From: Ustilago trichophora
Taxonomy: Eukaryota > Basidiomycota > Ustilaginomycetes > Ustilaginales > Ustilaginaceae
Assembly: GCA_900323505.1 (NCBI GenBank)
Contig: OOIN01000004.1
Location: forward strand, 1,736,001-1,800,000
Direction of reading: 5' to 3'
DNA length: 64,000 nt
The notes under the pieces were generated by a model. It was not told the origin of the DNA, searched no databases, and worked only from the letters and a program-made list of their open reading frames with translations. Shown here one piece after another: positions 1 through 12,138 of the stretch. A program made the translations under genes and the position numbers. Numbering within the stretch: position 1 is the first letter of the stretch; each line of letters opens with the position of its first letter.

Positions 1-954
1 TCGAAGACCCTTTTTCCTCTCCTTTTTTTCTTTTTTTTTCTTTTCTTTTTTTTTGTGTTTAAGTTGACTAAAAGGGGGACTTCGCGTGTCACTTGGACGC
101 GGTGTGTCTGTGTCTCTGTTCCAGTCTCTCTGCACAACTGCGCACAGAACGCTCACGCAACGACACTCCCACGCACACTTGGATTCTGTGTATCGCTTTC
201 AGAATCGCATAAGACACACACACACAGAGAAAGAAGAGAGAGAGAGAGAGGAAGAAAGAAGAAAGAGGGCTCTCTTGGGAGAAATCATCATTGCAAGCGA
301 TCCATACCCAAAGAGCACACACACCTTCCTCTTTCGGGATTGTTCACCTTTTCCTTTTGGTGGCTGTCACAAGGTCACTTCTCACTCCCTTCTTCTCCTC
401 TGCCGTCACTTGTTGCTGGTCGACTTTCCCCCCATCAACCCACCAACCAACCAACGCACCGACCGTATAACCGACCACCATCAATCCCTGCCAACATAAC
501 CCTCCTATTCACGCCGCCGCCTTCCCCTCGTCTCATCTCGGGTCTATTGCAACATCGTCAAGCTACATCGGACAAGTGGCTGCTGTCGCAGACGAGCGCA
601 ACCTAAATCCCACGCCCCACACTCTGTGCCGCACTCATCCTCAAGTTTCACAACGCCTCATTGTACACAGCCGCTTGTGGCTCTCCAGTTCCGAGCAAAT
701 CTCAGCTCTCTCATTCCGCGATACCCGCCCGCAACCAGCTCCAAGAATTGTTCATCTTCGATCAGGCCTGAGATGCGCTGCTAAATCTAAAACGACAGCT
801 CGCATCCATTCACGCAGGTACAGGCGTGCCGCACTCCATCCCGAACCCCATCAAGCGGTACAGCCGTCGCTCGAGCTATCACTAGACTCGCTTCAGTAGC
901 ACAAGCAACCTTGCTTTACATCACCACTTCCACCACCCTCGATTCATCGCCAAC
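1..954. promoter_or_regulatory. Upstream region / 5' leader of the kelch-BTB gene
   Basis: No convincing gene is seen. The stretch opens with a long T-rich tract (about 10-54), contains a GA-rich microsatellite near 232-250, and turns into C/T-rich sequence typical of a long fungal 5' leader. Open frames here are low complexity and do not resemble proteins. The context immediately before the ATG at 955 (gccaacATG) is a good fungal initiation context. Confidence 0.5.
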
Positions 955-3900
955 ATGCATCCGTCCATCGCAAACCTGTCTTCCCGACTCCATCTCTGCT
1001 CCGGCGACGTCCCACCACCCCTTGTAGGTGCATCAGCTACGCTCGTCGAGCCAACGCACAATGGCATCGCAAGGGGCGCACAAGTCTACCTCTTTGGAGG
1101 TCGACTCGTCAGCAGCCGTAGAATGGTCAACACGCTCTATCGCCTCGATCTCGACGAGATGAAGTGGTCCAAGCTTACCCCCGGCACCAGACCCAAGCCT
1201 GCTTCTTCCGATGCATCCGAACAGCCGCAACCGCAACCGCGCTACTTTCACTCGGCTGATCTCTGGAACGACAAAATCGTGTTTTTCGGCGGCATGGGCT
1301 ACTCGCAACGTCTCGAAGACCCTCAGTCCGGAGCACCTGCTGAAGAATTATGTGTCCTCGACGAACTGCTAGCTTTCGACCTCACCTTGCAACAGTGGGA
1401 CTACACCTTTGACGTGGCATCCCATCGCTCCACCACCCAAAGTGACCCAGCCTCCAGCTCCCAGATGGACACGCTGCAGCCTGCCCCTCGATACGCCCAT
1501 CTCTCCTCCTTGTCCGGCGACACTCTTTCCATCATTGGCGGTCAGAACCTCGCCAACCAGTACGTCGAGTCTATCAATCTTTTCAGCCTGTCTCAGATCA
1601 AGTGGATCGGTGCGCAGCGCTTCCGAAAACAGTGCGGAAGCTACCGCTCGCTAGCTGTGGGCGCAAAGAGCCTCTTCAAGGACGGTGAAAAGGCCAAGTG
1701 CTATCCTCGTGCCAAAGATCCCTTGAACAGCGCCCAAGGTTCCGCCAGCACTCCAGTCTCTCACACCAGCGCACCAACTCCTCTCAACGGCACTTCGGCT
1801 CAGAACGGCGATGCAGTAGACAGGTCCGGCAAGGTCGAGCAGAACCCGCTTCCAATGAGCTGCCAACCCGAGTCGGACCAAGCACTGCCAGTCTACCTCT
1901 ACTCGAACTACAACTTTACCGATGTCCGAAGAGAGCTCGAGGTGCTCACCCTTCGCGGCGACACCGATGCTTCTGCTGTCACAGAGACAGACAAGCTGCA
2001 GCAGCGTGCTCGCAGTGCCTCCAACGCTTCTCAAGAGTCTGCCCTCGACGTTGAAGGACCCCTGACACCCTCGCAAGCAGCATCTTCGTCATCCTCTGGG
2101 CCCTTCGTCTCCATGGAAGACCGCTCGCATCACATGGGCGGTGTCACGTTACCTCCCGGACTTCGCTTCCCAACAGGCGCACTCCTCGGACCCTACCTCC
2201 TCATCTCCGGCACCTACCTTGCCAACGCGACGCAGAGCTTCTCGATCTGGGCTCTCCACCTGCCAACCATGGTCTGGTCCAGGATCGAGTCGGGCTCGGC
2301 TCTCTCGACCGGAAGCTGGAACCGCGCGCTGATTTGGCCCGGCAAGAATCGACTCGTAGTCGTCGGACACAAGGAAAGGGATCTCGTCAGCGACTACAAT
2401 CACCGCCAGACCAACTGGGACCACGTTGTGGTGCTCGAGCTCGAGGCGTGGGGTATCTACCAGCCTCCGTTCTCAATGCTATCAGAACCAGCAGTCCAAC
2501 TAGGTCTTGAAAAGCTTGCGGCAACCGCACCCTCAGCCATGGCCTCGGCACAGGCGCTTGCACGTGGCAGCGGCGTACTCAAGCCCGCCACAGACGGGAA
2601 TGCATCTGCGCCGTCGACAGTTGAGGCAGGAGCCAACCTTGATCAAGAGATAGAAGCACTCAACCTCGGCGGTCGAGGCGACTTCGAGATTGTTTGCTCT
2701 GATGGACTCAGAATCGGCTGCGATCGTGCCATTCTCGAAGCGCGCTGGCCCTGGTTCAAGGCCAAGATGGACGAGTTTCGCAAAAAAGCCCGACGCACGC
2801 TTCGGATCGCCTACCCAGCGGCGCATGAGCAGTTTGGTCTGGGCATCATTCCAGAGGACATTGCCGAGTTCCTAGCAGAGGAAGACGACGAAGACGAGCC
2901 CGTGGATCCTCTCGTAGTATCCTCGGCCAGCCAGGATGAAACGCAAGGCGGAAAGCAGAAGCTCAGGGATCCCCGCTTCCAGCCTCGCCACCTGCAGATC
3001 TCGGAGCCTTCTCCCGTAGTGCTCGCACTGCTTCAATTCGTCTACACGCTGCGAATCTGCACGGCCCTGCAGCGACATCCTGCCGTGGTGTGCGCGCTCA
3101 TGGTGCTCGCAAGAACGTACAACATGCAGGATCTCGCCTCCTGGGCGCGCCATGCCGCCCACGTTGCTCTCGCAGACGATCTCAATCCCAAGGCCTCTTC
3201 GGCATCGGCTCGTCACGGAGATGCGCTCTCGCCGTCGTCTTCCATCACGCACGCCATCGATACGTCGGAAAGCGGCGGACTGGAGCTCTTCCGCCCCGCA
3301 GAGTCGCTCGGACTTCACCCTGAAGAGAGACATCGCCTCGCTGTCTGCCTGTACGAAGCGGCTTCGCTTTGCGGCTGTGAAGGTCTGCAGATTCGCGCCT
3401 TGCGCGTCGTCATGGCCATCGCTCGCTGGCTGCAGAAGCACGGTGCTGGCCCTGGCCCGGGCGGTGGAAGTGGCGCTGGTCTCGAGAAGCAAGGTCAGGG
3501 ACGAGGCGATGGCCCTTCTCGTGACCGATCAGACTCTTCTGCTCGTTATGGTGGCGGCAGCAACGGTACAAGTACCCTTCACTCGGCTGCTAACCAGTAC
3601 CGTGCGGGGTCGAGCTCAAACTACCGCGCAGCAACAGGCAGCATCTTGAGCGCTGTTTCATCTCCTATGCTCCAAATGCCATCGCCCGTACCGTCCATGT
3701 CGCGTGCTGGATCGGACACGGCCAGCTCACACGGTCCATTGACTCCCAACTCGATCTACCAAAGCTTCTTGGACCGTCGAGGCAATTCGTTTTCGTCTAC
3801 AACCGATGCTGCTTCCAGTGGCAGCGCTCTTGCATATCTGAATGAAGTCGAGTCACTCGATGACCAAGAGGGTCCTGACTTCCACAAACTGCCATCAGTT

Positions 3901-5163
3901 CAAGGCTTCTCGGGAAGCAGGATGGAAAAGTATGCCCTCGCCTTGTCCTCGCAGGAGCCTCAGAGCCGCATTACAGTCTCTGCAGCAACACCTGCAACGA
4001 TGGCCCCTGCAGCTAGCGAGGTCGAAGCAGCAGAAGCATCCACTTGGACAAGCACTCGTAAGCGCTTCAGCCTGTTCGGCCGCAACACAACCTCGAACAC
4101 GCCCAGTCTTCCAGAAGCACCAAGCCTCGAGCAGCCACGCGCCGGCAGCTCACTTGGCTTTGATGGCGCCTCGATCGGGGGCGAGACTCTCCAAGTGCAG
4201 CTTTCAGAGCAACAGAGCGGCTTACTGCTCGACCGTCGTGCTAGCGCGAGTCCCAACGTCGGAGGAGGCTCGAGCCAGCTCTCATCACCCCTTCTGTCGA
4301 GCGACGACTGGTCGAACCGATTTAAGCTTCCGCGCCACTCGATTGCATCGCGCGATGCCAGCGCGACAAGTGCAGCGTCGTCGGCGCTCAACTCGCCTGC
4401 ACTGACGATGGATCCAAAGCGACGACATTTGCAACCATCGGCTGCATCATCTCCTGCCAGTGAGCAGTTTCCAGTCAATTCGTACGGCCCTCGATCGGAG
4501 CAGGATCAGGTTTCACGCTCGGCATCGCAGCATAGCCTGTCGACGGATGCGAGCGCTGCCACGACAAGCTTGCACCGGAGTGACTCGAACGCGAGCCGCC
4601 ACATGGCTACGCCGCTTGCCGGAATCGAGATCTCGAAGGATGTGACGCACTTGTCGTCCAAGGAGATCGCCAAGCTAGAAAAGGAGGAGCGCAAGCGTCT
4701 TGAGAAGGAAGAAAAGCAGCGCAAGAAAGCCGAAAAGGCCGAATACAAGCGACTGGCTGCCGAAGCAGTTTTCGGTCCCAAGGGCAGTGCAGGTCCGACA
4801 CCAGCCCCCGCATCGAGCGACTTTGCTATGTACACCGCTGGAGCAAGCGGTGGTGAGGATTCGACAGGCGCCTCCTCCTCTCGCCGGTCTTCGGAGCCAT
4901 CCGACTCGCGATCGGGCACGAGCACTGCTAGCCCTCGAACAGGCAGCAGTCTTCGAACGGCCTACAGCCCGCGCTCTCCAGCTACCACGGCGCCGGCCAA
5001 GAGAGGTGAATGGTCGGTCACCACAGCGACTACTGCCAGCCCATGGTTTAGTGCACCACCACCGATGATGGGTCCGCCTGGTCTCAAGTCCATGCCCAAG
5101 GGCAACCGCAGCGTCCATTCGTTGAACGGACGGAGCTCTGCCAAGACTCGATTGACGTCCTAA
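955..5163 (+). CDS. Kelch-repeat / BTB domain protein, Ral2-like
   Basis: A 1402-residue protein. The first ~500 residues hold kelch-type beta-propeller motifs: VYLFGGRLVSSRRMVNTLYR (about 43-62), a second with PRYFHSADLW...VFFGG, and a third with PRYAHLSSLSGD...IIGGQ. A BTB/POZ-like domain follows from about 565 to 740 (GGRGDFEIVCSDGLRIGCDR, then a helical VVLALLQFVYTLRI segment). The rest (about 800-1402) is Ser-rich and disordered, with a charged Lys/Glu coiled coil at about 1235-1270. Kelch plus BTB in this order is found in fission yeast Ral2, which acts upstream of Ras1; a role in Ras or polarity signalling is inference from that family. The protein is much longer than S. pombe Ral2, mainly in its tail. 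The frame is uninterrupted and the ATG is the first in-frame one after the leader. Confidence 0.8.
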   Translation: MHPSIANLSSRLHLCSGDVPPPLVGASATLVEPTHNGIARGAQVYLFGGRLVSSRRMVNTLYRLDLDEMKWSKLTPGTRPKPASSDASEQPQPQPRYFHSADLWNDKIVFFGGMGYSQRLEDPQSGAPAEELCVLDELLAFDLTLQQWDYTFDVASHRSTTQSDPASSSQMDTLQPAPRYAHLSSLSGDTLSIIGGQNLANQYVESINLFSLSQIKWIGAQRFRKQCGSYRSLAVGAKSLFKDGEKAKCYPRAKDPLNSAQGSASTPVSHTSAPTPLNGTSAQNGDAVDRSGKVEQNPLPMSCQPESDQALPVYLYSNYNFTDVRRELEVLTLRGDTDASAVTETDKLQQRARSASNASQESALDVEGPLTPSQAASSSSSGPFVSMEDRSHHMGGVTLPPGLRFPTGALLGPYLLISGTYLANATQSFSIWALHLPTMVWSRIESGSALSTGSWNRALIWPGKNRLVVVGHKERDLVSDYNHRQTNWDHVVVLELEAWGIYQPPFSMLSEPAVQLGLEKLAATAPSAMASAQALARGSGVLKPATDGNASAPSTVEAGANLDQEIEALNLGGRGDFEIVCSDGLRIGCDRAILEARWPWFKAKMDEFRKKARRTLRIAYPAAHEQFGLGIIPEDIAEFLAEEDDEDEPVDPLVVSSASQDETQGGKQKLRDPRFQPRHLQISEPSPVVLALLQFVYTLRICTALQRHPAVVCALMVLARTYNMQDLASWARHAAHVALADDLNPKASSASARHGDALSPSSSITHAIDTSESGGLELFRPAESLGLHPEERHRLAVCLYEAASLCGCEGLQIRALRVVMAIARWLQKHGAGPGPGGGSGAGLEKQGQGRGDGPSRDRSDSSARYGGGSNGTSTLHSAANQYRAGSSSNYRAATGSILSAVSSPMLQMPSPVPSMSRAGSDTASSHGPLTPNSIYQSFLDRRGNSFSSTTDAASSGSALAYLNEVESLDDQEGPDFHKLPSVQGFSGSRMEKYALALSSQEPQSRITVSAATPATMAPAASEVEAAEASTWTSTRKRFSLFGRNTTSNTPSLPEAPSLEQPRAGSSLGFDGASIGGETLQVQLSEQQSGLLLDRRASASPNVGGGSSQLSSPLLSSDDWSNRFKLPRHSIASRDASATSAASSALNSPALTMDPKRRHLQPSAASSPASEQFPVNSYGPRSEQDQVSRSASQHSLSTDASAATTSLHRSDSNASRHMATPLAGIEISKDVTHLSSKEIAKLEKEERKRLEKEEKQRKKAEKAEYKRLAAEAVFGPKGSAGPTPAPASSDFAMYTAGASGGEDSTGASSSRRSSEPSDSRSGTSTASPRTGSSLRTAYSPRSPATTAPAKRGEWSVTTATTASPWFSAPPPMMGPPGLKSMPKGNRSVHSLNGRSSAKTRLTS

Positions 5164-6708
5164 GCTATAGATGTGGCCGGATCGGGCCGGATCTTAGAAT
5201 TTACAATATACCATAATGAACCGATTCCATCCGATCTTGACCAGGCTTGTGCGCGAAAAGGCCAAGCTGGCGAATTTGAAAGTGGCGCGGTCACCCAAAG
5301 CAAACGCTATAGAGAGCGGGGGATGTCGATCCGGCATGAGTAGGGTTGAAGCGAAGAGGTTGAGATGTGACAGTCTCAGCGTGCGCGAGCCGAGCAATCG
5401 CCGAAGCGAACGATATATGAGATGAGACGTCCACGTTCCCACCTGACTGGCACGTTACCCTTTTGGCAAGCCGAGAGAAAAAAAGAAAAGAAAAAAAAAA
5501 GGCCGATCGTGTGTGAGTGTGAGGGTGAGTGGAGGGAACGTGGGTCAAATACCGATTCACTCTCTGTCCATTCGGTGATGCAACGCGCTCTCTATCAAGC
5601 GTTGTACCGCTGATGCTGTGCTGCATCTGTCACAATAGCAACAGCGTCCAAGTCTGAACCGAAGCAGCAGAAGCAAGTGTAGAAAAAGACTGGGTAGACA
5701 GAGAGGAACACGCAAGATTGATTGCGTGAGTTAGTGTGAGATGTGTGCTGGAGCCTATTGATGAGAGCTCAATCTAGTAGATGAAGATCAAGACACAGAT
5801 TGTGACATCTTTTGCTGTCAAGAGATGAAGCACAGGCCTGCTTGCTAATAAGCTCCGATCCAATTGATTTCCGCCGCCGCTGCTGAAGGACCCCACACAG
5901 ACGCACACACCAAAAGCCAGGCTTTGATTAAGATTGTCGGGACCATATCGGGATACCGTGTGCCGAGTCGAATGGCCATGCTGTCAGGCTGTGCCGTAAG
6001 AAAAATACCCCCGATCTGTCATGTCACACAAAACCCTCGAGGACACGAGCGAGACAGCTGCATGCTTGCCGATCCTCTTTGCGTTGCTCATTTGGCGTTC
6101 TCGTTCTTATATTTTTTTAATTCTTTACAAAAGAATTCCTTTTTACCCCATTTTGGCAGTCACAAAGAGAGAGAAACTTAAGCTGCAAGGGCGCGCGCGG
6201 TGTTTGTGCACTTTGTCTGTGTCTCGCCCACATCCAAATTGAATTACTCGCTATCTTTCTTTACCACAACTCCTCCACTATCTTCACAACCATCTTCACC
6301 ACCATCATCAATCATTATCATCAATCATCCATCATCATCATCATCTCCGCCATTGTTCCTCTTTCAATTCATCGCGTCCGCGCTCCTAGCACTGCCACAC
6401 GTGCTGCGCCCTCCCCAACGTCACCTTTCGCAGAGTCGGCTGTGACATTTTCTTGCGCATTCTCGTCCTCAAGGCCAGCTCTCCGTCCCCCCCACCACGT
6501 CGACCCACAACGACACCAACACCGTTCTGGCCGGCCCAATCTTACCGCGCTGGATTCTCTATCACATGGTACGGAAGGATCATCTCCTCTTTGTCTAAAG
6601 ATGGTCTTTGCGTAGCTTCTTGCAACTTCATAGCAGCGTTTCCCGGCGTGCCCACTCAGTTGTGAGGCGGGGGCTCACTATCGGTCAGCATCGGTACTAG
6701 CTATCCCC
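5164..6708. promoter_or_regulatory. Intergenic: 3' end of kelch-BTB gene and KCS1 promoter/leader
   Basis: No protein gene is supported. The first half is mixed sequence with A-rich runs (5478-5500). An AT-rich stretch near 6105-6135 could hold a TATA-like element. From about 6240 the sequence is C/T- and CATCAT-rich, as expected of a 5' leader for the gene starting at 6709. Confidence 0.5.
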
Positions 6709-9700
6709 ATGTCCGATCAGAACAAAGCGCAAGTCGAGCTGGCAGCGCCTTCGTCTGTGGAAGCGGCGCGGGTCGAAGCTGTAGGCATACCATCTCCACG
6801 GTCGAGCACAAGGCCGTCCACCAGCACACGCAGAAAGTCGGCAGATCTCTCCACCCTAATGTCGAACGCCTCGAAGAGCACCGACCCGGCACCACTATCA
6901 CCATCAATACAGGCCCAGCTTGCGTCGACATCTCTTCATGTCTCGCTACCGCCCAACTTTCCACAGCCTGTACAGACTTCCTTCTCTCCACCCTCGAGTC
7001 GGAATGTCTCCAACGCTACCATCGTCAATCCCTTCACAAGCCCTTCCATATCTCAGCTCCTCTCGCCTCCGCTTCCGCCAGAAAGCGGCATCGTAGCGAA
7101 TACCAAGTTAGCAGCTGCTGGCACCTCCAGCTCTGCCTTGTCATCCGGCGTCCCAAGCTCCAGCAGTAGTAGCACTTCTCCCACCAAACCGACCAACTCT
7201 CGCTCGCCAATGCCTTCAATCCTGCCTCCAGCGGCATCGTTTAACCCCAACGCGCCATTCTCGCCGCCGGAAACTTACACGTACAGCCGCGCACCTATCA
7301 AACGAGAAAGCCCTGGAACAAAGAGCGCCAGAAGCACACCAGGCCGCTCGTTGACTGTGCATCAGGATGATGTTCTGGGACGCGAGTTTGCGGAAGCTTC
7401 GCGCAACGACTTCGAGCTCAGCTTGCCGCCAGCCATGCTCAGTTCCGGTCGTAAGGCTAGTGTAAGTCTTCACCTGTTCAAGGAGACCTCGTCAAAGCCC
7501 TCTCACGCTGCCCTTGCAGCCAGCCGAGACCGACCCGTCCTTGATGAGGTAACGACTTCTCGCGATGCCTCGGGCAGCCGCAAGCCTCAGCGTTCCAGCA
7601 CCATGCTTCCGCCGTCTCAGCGCGCAGCAAAGCCTGCTTCATCCAGCAACTGGCAGAGAAACGATACCTCCCAGGACGCTCACGCTTCGTCATCCTCTTC
7701 GGCATTGCTTGCCGTGAAAGATTCTAGCCCATCAGCGTTCCGCCCGGCCACACCCTCCTTGCTGCTAGCACATGGCGACGACGCCGCAAGCAACTACTTT
7801 TCGCCAACGGGCATAGAAGCGGTGTCATCGGCCAGTGTGCCCACGCTCGCCACGACCCTGTCCGAGATTCCATCACGCGAACGCCTGCCTCGTCGATCAC
7901 AGACCCTCGCTTCGCCCGAGAACGTGGCCGCTGACGTCGACGCTCGCTATCCTCTGCTCGATCCATCTACACTTGAGCCGCTCGACTCGCGTCCGATTCC
8001 GATTGCTCGTCCACGGACCTTACAGAAGCCGCAAGCTTCTCCCGCCGGGGGCCCATTGAGTCCCATTAGGTCCCTGGCTGGCAAGAAGGGTGCTTCCGAT
8101 GACGCAGATGCAGACCTCAACAACCTGCCAGTGGAGTCGGCTTCGGTTCCGGCCAATTTGCAACGCCACTCGTCCGTGCCAGAGACAGAATGGAAAGGGG
8201 CCGGCTGGCCGGGTAAGCTCTCAATGACGCGCAGACGAAGTCTCAACGAGATGACGCAGAGCTCTTCCGACTACGAGGAGGATGGCGATGATAGGCTGGA
8301 CGATTCGTTCGACATGGTCGACGATGAAGGTACCGATGCTTACGTCGACTTTACCAGCTCGGACGACGAAGCCAATCTTGGATTCGATCACGACGCAGCT
8401 GATGAGGATGATTTGCAGATGAGTGGCTCTGAGTGGGAAGCAGGCAGACCTTCCGCCAGCTTCGAAATTGGCACATCAGCTCAACTCCGCGTCAACGCTG
8501 CAGCCGAACGTCCTCGGCTGTCGCAACGATCGGGAACATTATCGTTAGATGAACCTCCTGCCGTCGTACAGCTTCAGCCGTATCACAACCAGGTAGGCGG
8601 TCACAACTCGATTTTCCAATTCTCTAAACGAGCTGTATGCAAGCCGCTGGTCGGCAGGGAAAACGAGTTCTACGAGGCGGTCGAGCGCGAACATCCAGTC
8701 TTGCTTGCATTCATCCCTCAGTACCTGGGCGTGCTTAACGTCACCTACAGACATGTGGACAACGACCAGCAAGAAGCCAATGAAGAAGCGGGCCTGAACG
8801 ATGACGCGGCAGCTGCGTCTCAGCCTGAGCCTGCAATTGAAAGGACGCAGGCAGGCATCAAAGAACCATCTACGCAGGATGCCGATCAGTACCCAGGTGG
8901 CCGCGTTGCAGCTGAAGGAGAACGAGGTCAGCATCAGAGAAGCGATTCGCGTGGTGGACGTATCCGACGAAAGGTGTTCGAAGGACAGGAAGACTGGGGA
9001 AAAGAGATCCCAGAGGTCTCGCTGGATCTCAATCGCCATATCGTGCCCGAGTGGATGCTTCGTCGATGCAAGCGTGGATCAAGGACTCCCGACCCGGTCG
9101 ATGCTGCACACGACCGAGTTTCGCGCAGCAGGAGTCGCTCACAAAGTCGAGCATCGAGCCCGCTGCGCGCTCGTCGTGCTGTTGCTCCGCTGGAACAAGG
9201 TCAAAGTGCTGCGCAGACTTCGAACGTCGATGATCAGCTGCGCAGAGACAAAAGCCCTAGCCGCGAGACTGCATTCCCTCGGCTGGCTTCGTTCGAGCGG
9301 GCATCTAGCTTCATGCCCGAACGTCCTGGATCCTCAACACAGAAGGACCTCAGCTCCAGTCCACTCACGCCAGCCATCTCGCCCGACGCTTCACCCAGAT
9401 CGACTCGGTCCATGGGTCACGGAGCTGACTGGGGCGGACGCGTCAAGGATCACGACTCGGATCGACTTCATTCATCCAGTTTCGGCCATGCCACTCCGGG
9501 CCTGGCTCCACTCGCCCGCTCGCGTAGCCCGGCCACAAGTGCCCTCAGCATGACCAGCCGCACACCTTCGCAAGCCTCGCAGATGTCGCAGCCGGCGGTC
9601 AACAGCGCTGCGTACCATGCGCAGAGTCTGAACGGAATTCATGGTCGAGGCATCACTACGGTGAACCGCAAATTGCAGGAGCAGGTATTGCGTGAGGTGT

Positions 9701-11589
9701 TCAGCAGTCCCATGCTCAAAGAGGGTCTTGAGCCTCGATATGGATCGAGTGCCAAACGCAATGCACGCAAGAATCGGCGACGGCTCGCAAAGGCGTGGGA
9801 AGAAAGCGAGGAAGGCGAAAGGCTTCGCATCACACGCAACCTTGGACCTGCTCCACGCTCTCGTGACACGCTGGCCGTAGCTCCGTCTCGCAGTGATTTG
9901 CGCACACCTGATCCTATCAGCAGCGGGAGGATGAGCGTCGCCAGCGAGTTCACACCGACGGCAGCTTCCTCGCCCGTCCATTACCGAGGTCAAGCACGCC
10001 ATCCATCGACGCCTCCTCGCACTCCGCCCTTCGGACCCAGCAGCATGACTGCCTCTTCGTCCACCTCGTCCAAGCTTCCTGCCACAGCTGAGGCTAAGTC
10101 TCCAAGCGCAGCGCTGTCTGGTGCGGCCAAATCAGAAGCTTTGACACAGCATCCACGACGTGTGCTCAGCGACGTGTCGTTGGCGCTGAAGCCCAAGACC
10201 TCGCTTGCTCCTCCGCGCAGCAATCTGGCCTCGCAGTCAGTGATCGAGCAGCCGCCGACGAAATCATCTCAGTTGACGGCAGCAGCGCAGTCGACAGAGC
10301 TCGATGGAGATATGGAAGTGCTCAAGCTGTCTGAAGAGCCAGAATCGATCGGTGAAGGCTTGAATGGATCCGCGATCGCGTCGCAGGGAGACGGCAAAGC
10401 TGTGGAAGCAGATAAAGCTGCAGCACCGACAGCCTCCGCTGATGCCGTTCACGCTGGTATCGCTAATGCACAGGCATCAACTGACAGCGCCTGCCAGACG
10501 CGTCAGGAGCAATTCCTGTTGATGGAAGATTTGACCGGCCGACTCAAATCGCCCTGCGTGTTGGATCTCAAGATGGGTACTCGTCAGTACGGTCTTGACG
10601 CCACAGACGCCAAGAAGAAGAGCCAGACCAAAAAGTGCGACAAGACGACCTCTCGCAGCCACGGTGTGCGCATCTGTGGAATGCAAGTGTATGACTGCGT
10701 GCACGATTCGTTCATCTTTCAAGACAAGTACTATGGGCGCAAAGTTCTGCCTGCCGAATTTCCGAGCGCTCTCGCTCGATTCTTCTTTGACGGCAGCAAG
10801 ATTCTGATGCACCACGTGCCGTTGATTTTGCAAAAGATCTACCATCTAGCGAGGATCATCTGGGGTTTGCGGGGATATCGCTTCTACGCTAGCAGTTTGC
10901 TGTTTATCTATGATGGAGACTGCGAGACGCAACGAAAGCTCGAGGAAGAATTTGATCGAAGGTGCTCGCAAGGGTTGGGTGGCACTGTGGCTCCAAGCCA
11001 GATGATTCTGGACACCGGGGTTTTGCCACCCTCAGCATCGTCTTCTCTGACCAAAACCGAAGAGCACAGCAGATGGACCGCTTCTGCAGATCTAGTAGAA
11101 GGTGGAGCAAGCTACAGCATTGGCTCGAGCCCGCTTTTGGGACCTGTCGGTGGGGGCACCCCAGCCGAACCAGCTCTTCGTCGTCGTCGCAGGAAGGGAG
11201 AGATCAACATTCGCATCATTGACTTTGCCCATTGCACCACGGGCAACGACTACTACTTCAGCCCCGATGGGCACGAGGATCAAGCCGAAACCAGCAACAG
11301 GCTTCCCTTGGCCAGGTTCCCGCCCAAACTCGTCAACGGTCCCGACAGCGGATACCTATTTGGGCTCAAGAATTTGGCCGCTAGCTTTGAGGAAATTTGG
11401 CAGACGGAGCGCGAACGTCGTAGAAAGGTGCGCACCCGAATCGCGGAGAACGATGACGGAGAGGCTGTGGCGGACGAAGAGGGAGCGTTTATTGGCGACC
11501 TTGGCGATCTCCAGGTACCAGGAAGAGAGGTGTTTGATGAGATTTTCGGTAGCGGACCTGATGGGTTGAATGGCTATGTGTCGACTTGA
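6709..11589 (+). CDS. KCS1: Inositol hexakisphosphate kinase (Kcs1-type)
   Basis: A 1626-residue member of the IP6K branch of the inositol polyphosphate kinase family, expected to phosphorylate InsP6 to the pyrophosphate 5-InsP7. The catalytic fold is in two parts. The N-lobe lies around residues 625-690 ([11 protein letters not shown]...[14 protein letters not shown]...YLGV). The C-lobe lies at about 1270-1620 and carries the family signature [12 protein letters not shown], with Asp1286 and Lys1288 of the DxKxG inositol-binding motif. It also carries the metal-binding IIDFAHC (Asp1505) and GYLFGLKNL near the end. Between the lobes is a ~570-residue Ser/Pro/Arg-rich disordered insertion; the first 620 residues are also disordered with an acidic stretch. 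Yeast Kcs1 is about 1050 residues, so this protein is long. It lies directly upstream of an endopolyphosphatase gene on the same strand. Confidence 0.93.
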   Translation: MSDQNKAQVELAAPSSVEAARVEAVGIPSPRSSTRPSTSTRRKSADLSTLMSNASKSTDPAPLSPSIQAQLASTSLHVSLPPNFPQPVQTSFSPPSSRNVSNATIVNPFTSPSISQLLSPPLPPESGIVANTKLAAAGTSSSALSSGVPSSSSSSTSPTKPTNSRSPMPSILPPAASFNPNAPFSPPETYTYSRAPIKRESPGTKSARSTPGRSLTVHQDDVLGREFAEASRNDFELSLPPAMLSSGRKASVSLHLFKETSSKPSHAALAASRDRPVLDEVTTSRDASGSRKPQRSSTMLPPSQRAAKPASSSNWQRNDTSQDAHASSSSSALLAVKDSSPSAFRPATPSLLLAHGDDAASNYFSPTGIEAVSSASVPTLATTLSEIPSRERLPRRSQTLASPENVAADVDARYPLLDPSTLEPLDSRPIPIARPRTLQKPQASPAGGPLSPIRSLAGKKGASDDADADLNNLPVESASVPANLQRHSSVPETEWKGAGWPGKLSMTRRRSLNEMTQSSSDYEEDGDDRLDDSFDMVDDEGTDAYVDFTSSDDEANLGFDHDAADEDDLQMSGSEWEAGRPSASFEIGTSAQLRVNAAAERPRLSQRSGTLSLDEPPAVVQLQPYHNQVGGHNSIFQFSKRAVCKPLVGRENEFYEAVEREHPVLLAFIPQYLGVLNVTYRHVDNDQQEANEEAGLNDDAAAASQPEPAIERTQAGIKEPSTQDADQYPGGRVAAEGERGQHQRSDSRGGRIRRKVFEGQEDWGKEIPEVSLDLNRHIVPEWMLRRCKRGSRTPDPVDAAHDRVSRSRSRSQSRASSPLRARRAVAPLEQGQSAAQTSNVDDQLRRDKSPSRETAFPRLASFERASSFMPERPGSSTQKDLSSSPLTPAISPDASPRSTRSMGHGADWGGRVKDHDSDRLHSSSFGHATPGLAPLARSRSPATSALSMTSRTPSQASQMSQPAVNSAAYHAQSLNGIHGRGITTVNRKLQEQVLREVFSSPMLKEGLEPRYGSSAKRNARKNRRRLAKAWEESEEGERLRITRNLGPAPRSRDTLAVAPSRSDLRTPDPISSGRMSVASEFTPTAASSPVHYRGQARHPSTPPRTPPFGPSSMTASSSTSSKLPATAEAKSPSAALSGAAKSEALTQHPRRVLSDVSLALKPKTSLAPPRSNLASQSVIEQPPTKSSQLTAAAQSTELDGDMEVLKLSEEPESIGEGLNGSAIASQGDGKAVEADKAAAPTASADAVHAGIANAQASTDSACQTRQEQFLLMEDLTGRLKSPCVLDLKMGTRQYGLDATDAKKKSQTKKCDKTTSRSHGVRICGMQVYDCVHDSFIFQDKYYGRKVLPAEFPSALARFFFDGSKILMHHVPLILQKIYHLARIIWGLRGYRFYASSLLFIYDGDCETQRKLEEEFDRRCSQGLGGTVAPSQMILDTGVLPPSASSSLTKTEEHSRWTASADLVEGGASYSIGSSPLLGPVGGGTPAEPALRRRRRKGEINIRIIDFAHCTTGNDYYFSPDGHEDQAETSNRLPLARFPPKLVNGPDSGYLFGLKNLAASFEEIWQTERERRRKVRTRIAENDDGEAVADEEGAFIGDLGDLQVPGREVFDEIFGSGPDGLNGYVST

Positions 11590-12138
11590 TGCGTTGCTCT
11601 GTAACTACTGTAGCTCTAATCTGGTGTGAACATGCGTATGAATTCTGTACACAAGACCCTAGAATTGTGCGGGATATCAAGTATGTGCTTGCTCTGTGCT
11701 CGAGACTGTGAGTGTTGAAACAGCTACAACACAGTACAGTACACAAGACGATGGCAGTGCTTTGAACATTGCAGTGAGGGCAAGCATCGGGATGTACTAT
11801 ATTGGATGCCCGATTTAAGCCCCACTTTCCGCATTTTTCCCAAGATGTTCGTTTGCTGCAGGCGAATCGGTTAGATTTTGGCGGCGCGATGGACTGAAGG
11901 GAACGTGACTGCAATTTCGAGGCGACGACCGATGATGATGATTTTTGTGGAGAACACTGGATTGGGCTGCGACATCACCTCGCACCACCATTCATCATCC
12001 AATTGCCATCATCCACCATCCGCATCTTCTGTAACCCATACAAGATGCTTGCATGATCGCACAAAGCGCGTGTGATAGACGCCCTTATAACTATTTTCCC
12101 ATCGGCCATCTACTTATAAAAGATTAGACTAGACAATC
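11590..12138. promoter_or_regulatory. KCS1-PPN1 intergenic region with TATA box
   Basis: A gene-free 549 bp stretch. A TATAAAA sequence lies at 12114-12120, only about 20 bases before the PPN1 ATG, and a weaker cttataac lies near 12084. Such proximity means either a very short leader or that transcription starts further upstream. A short palindromic cagtacagtac motif lies at 11734-11744. Confidence 0.45.
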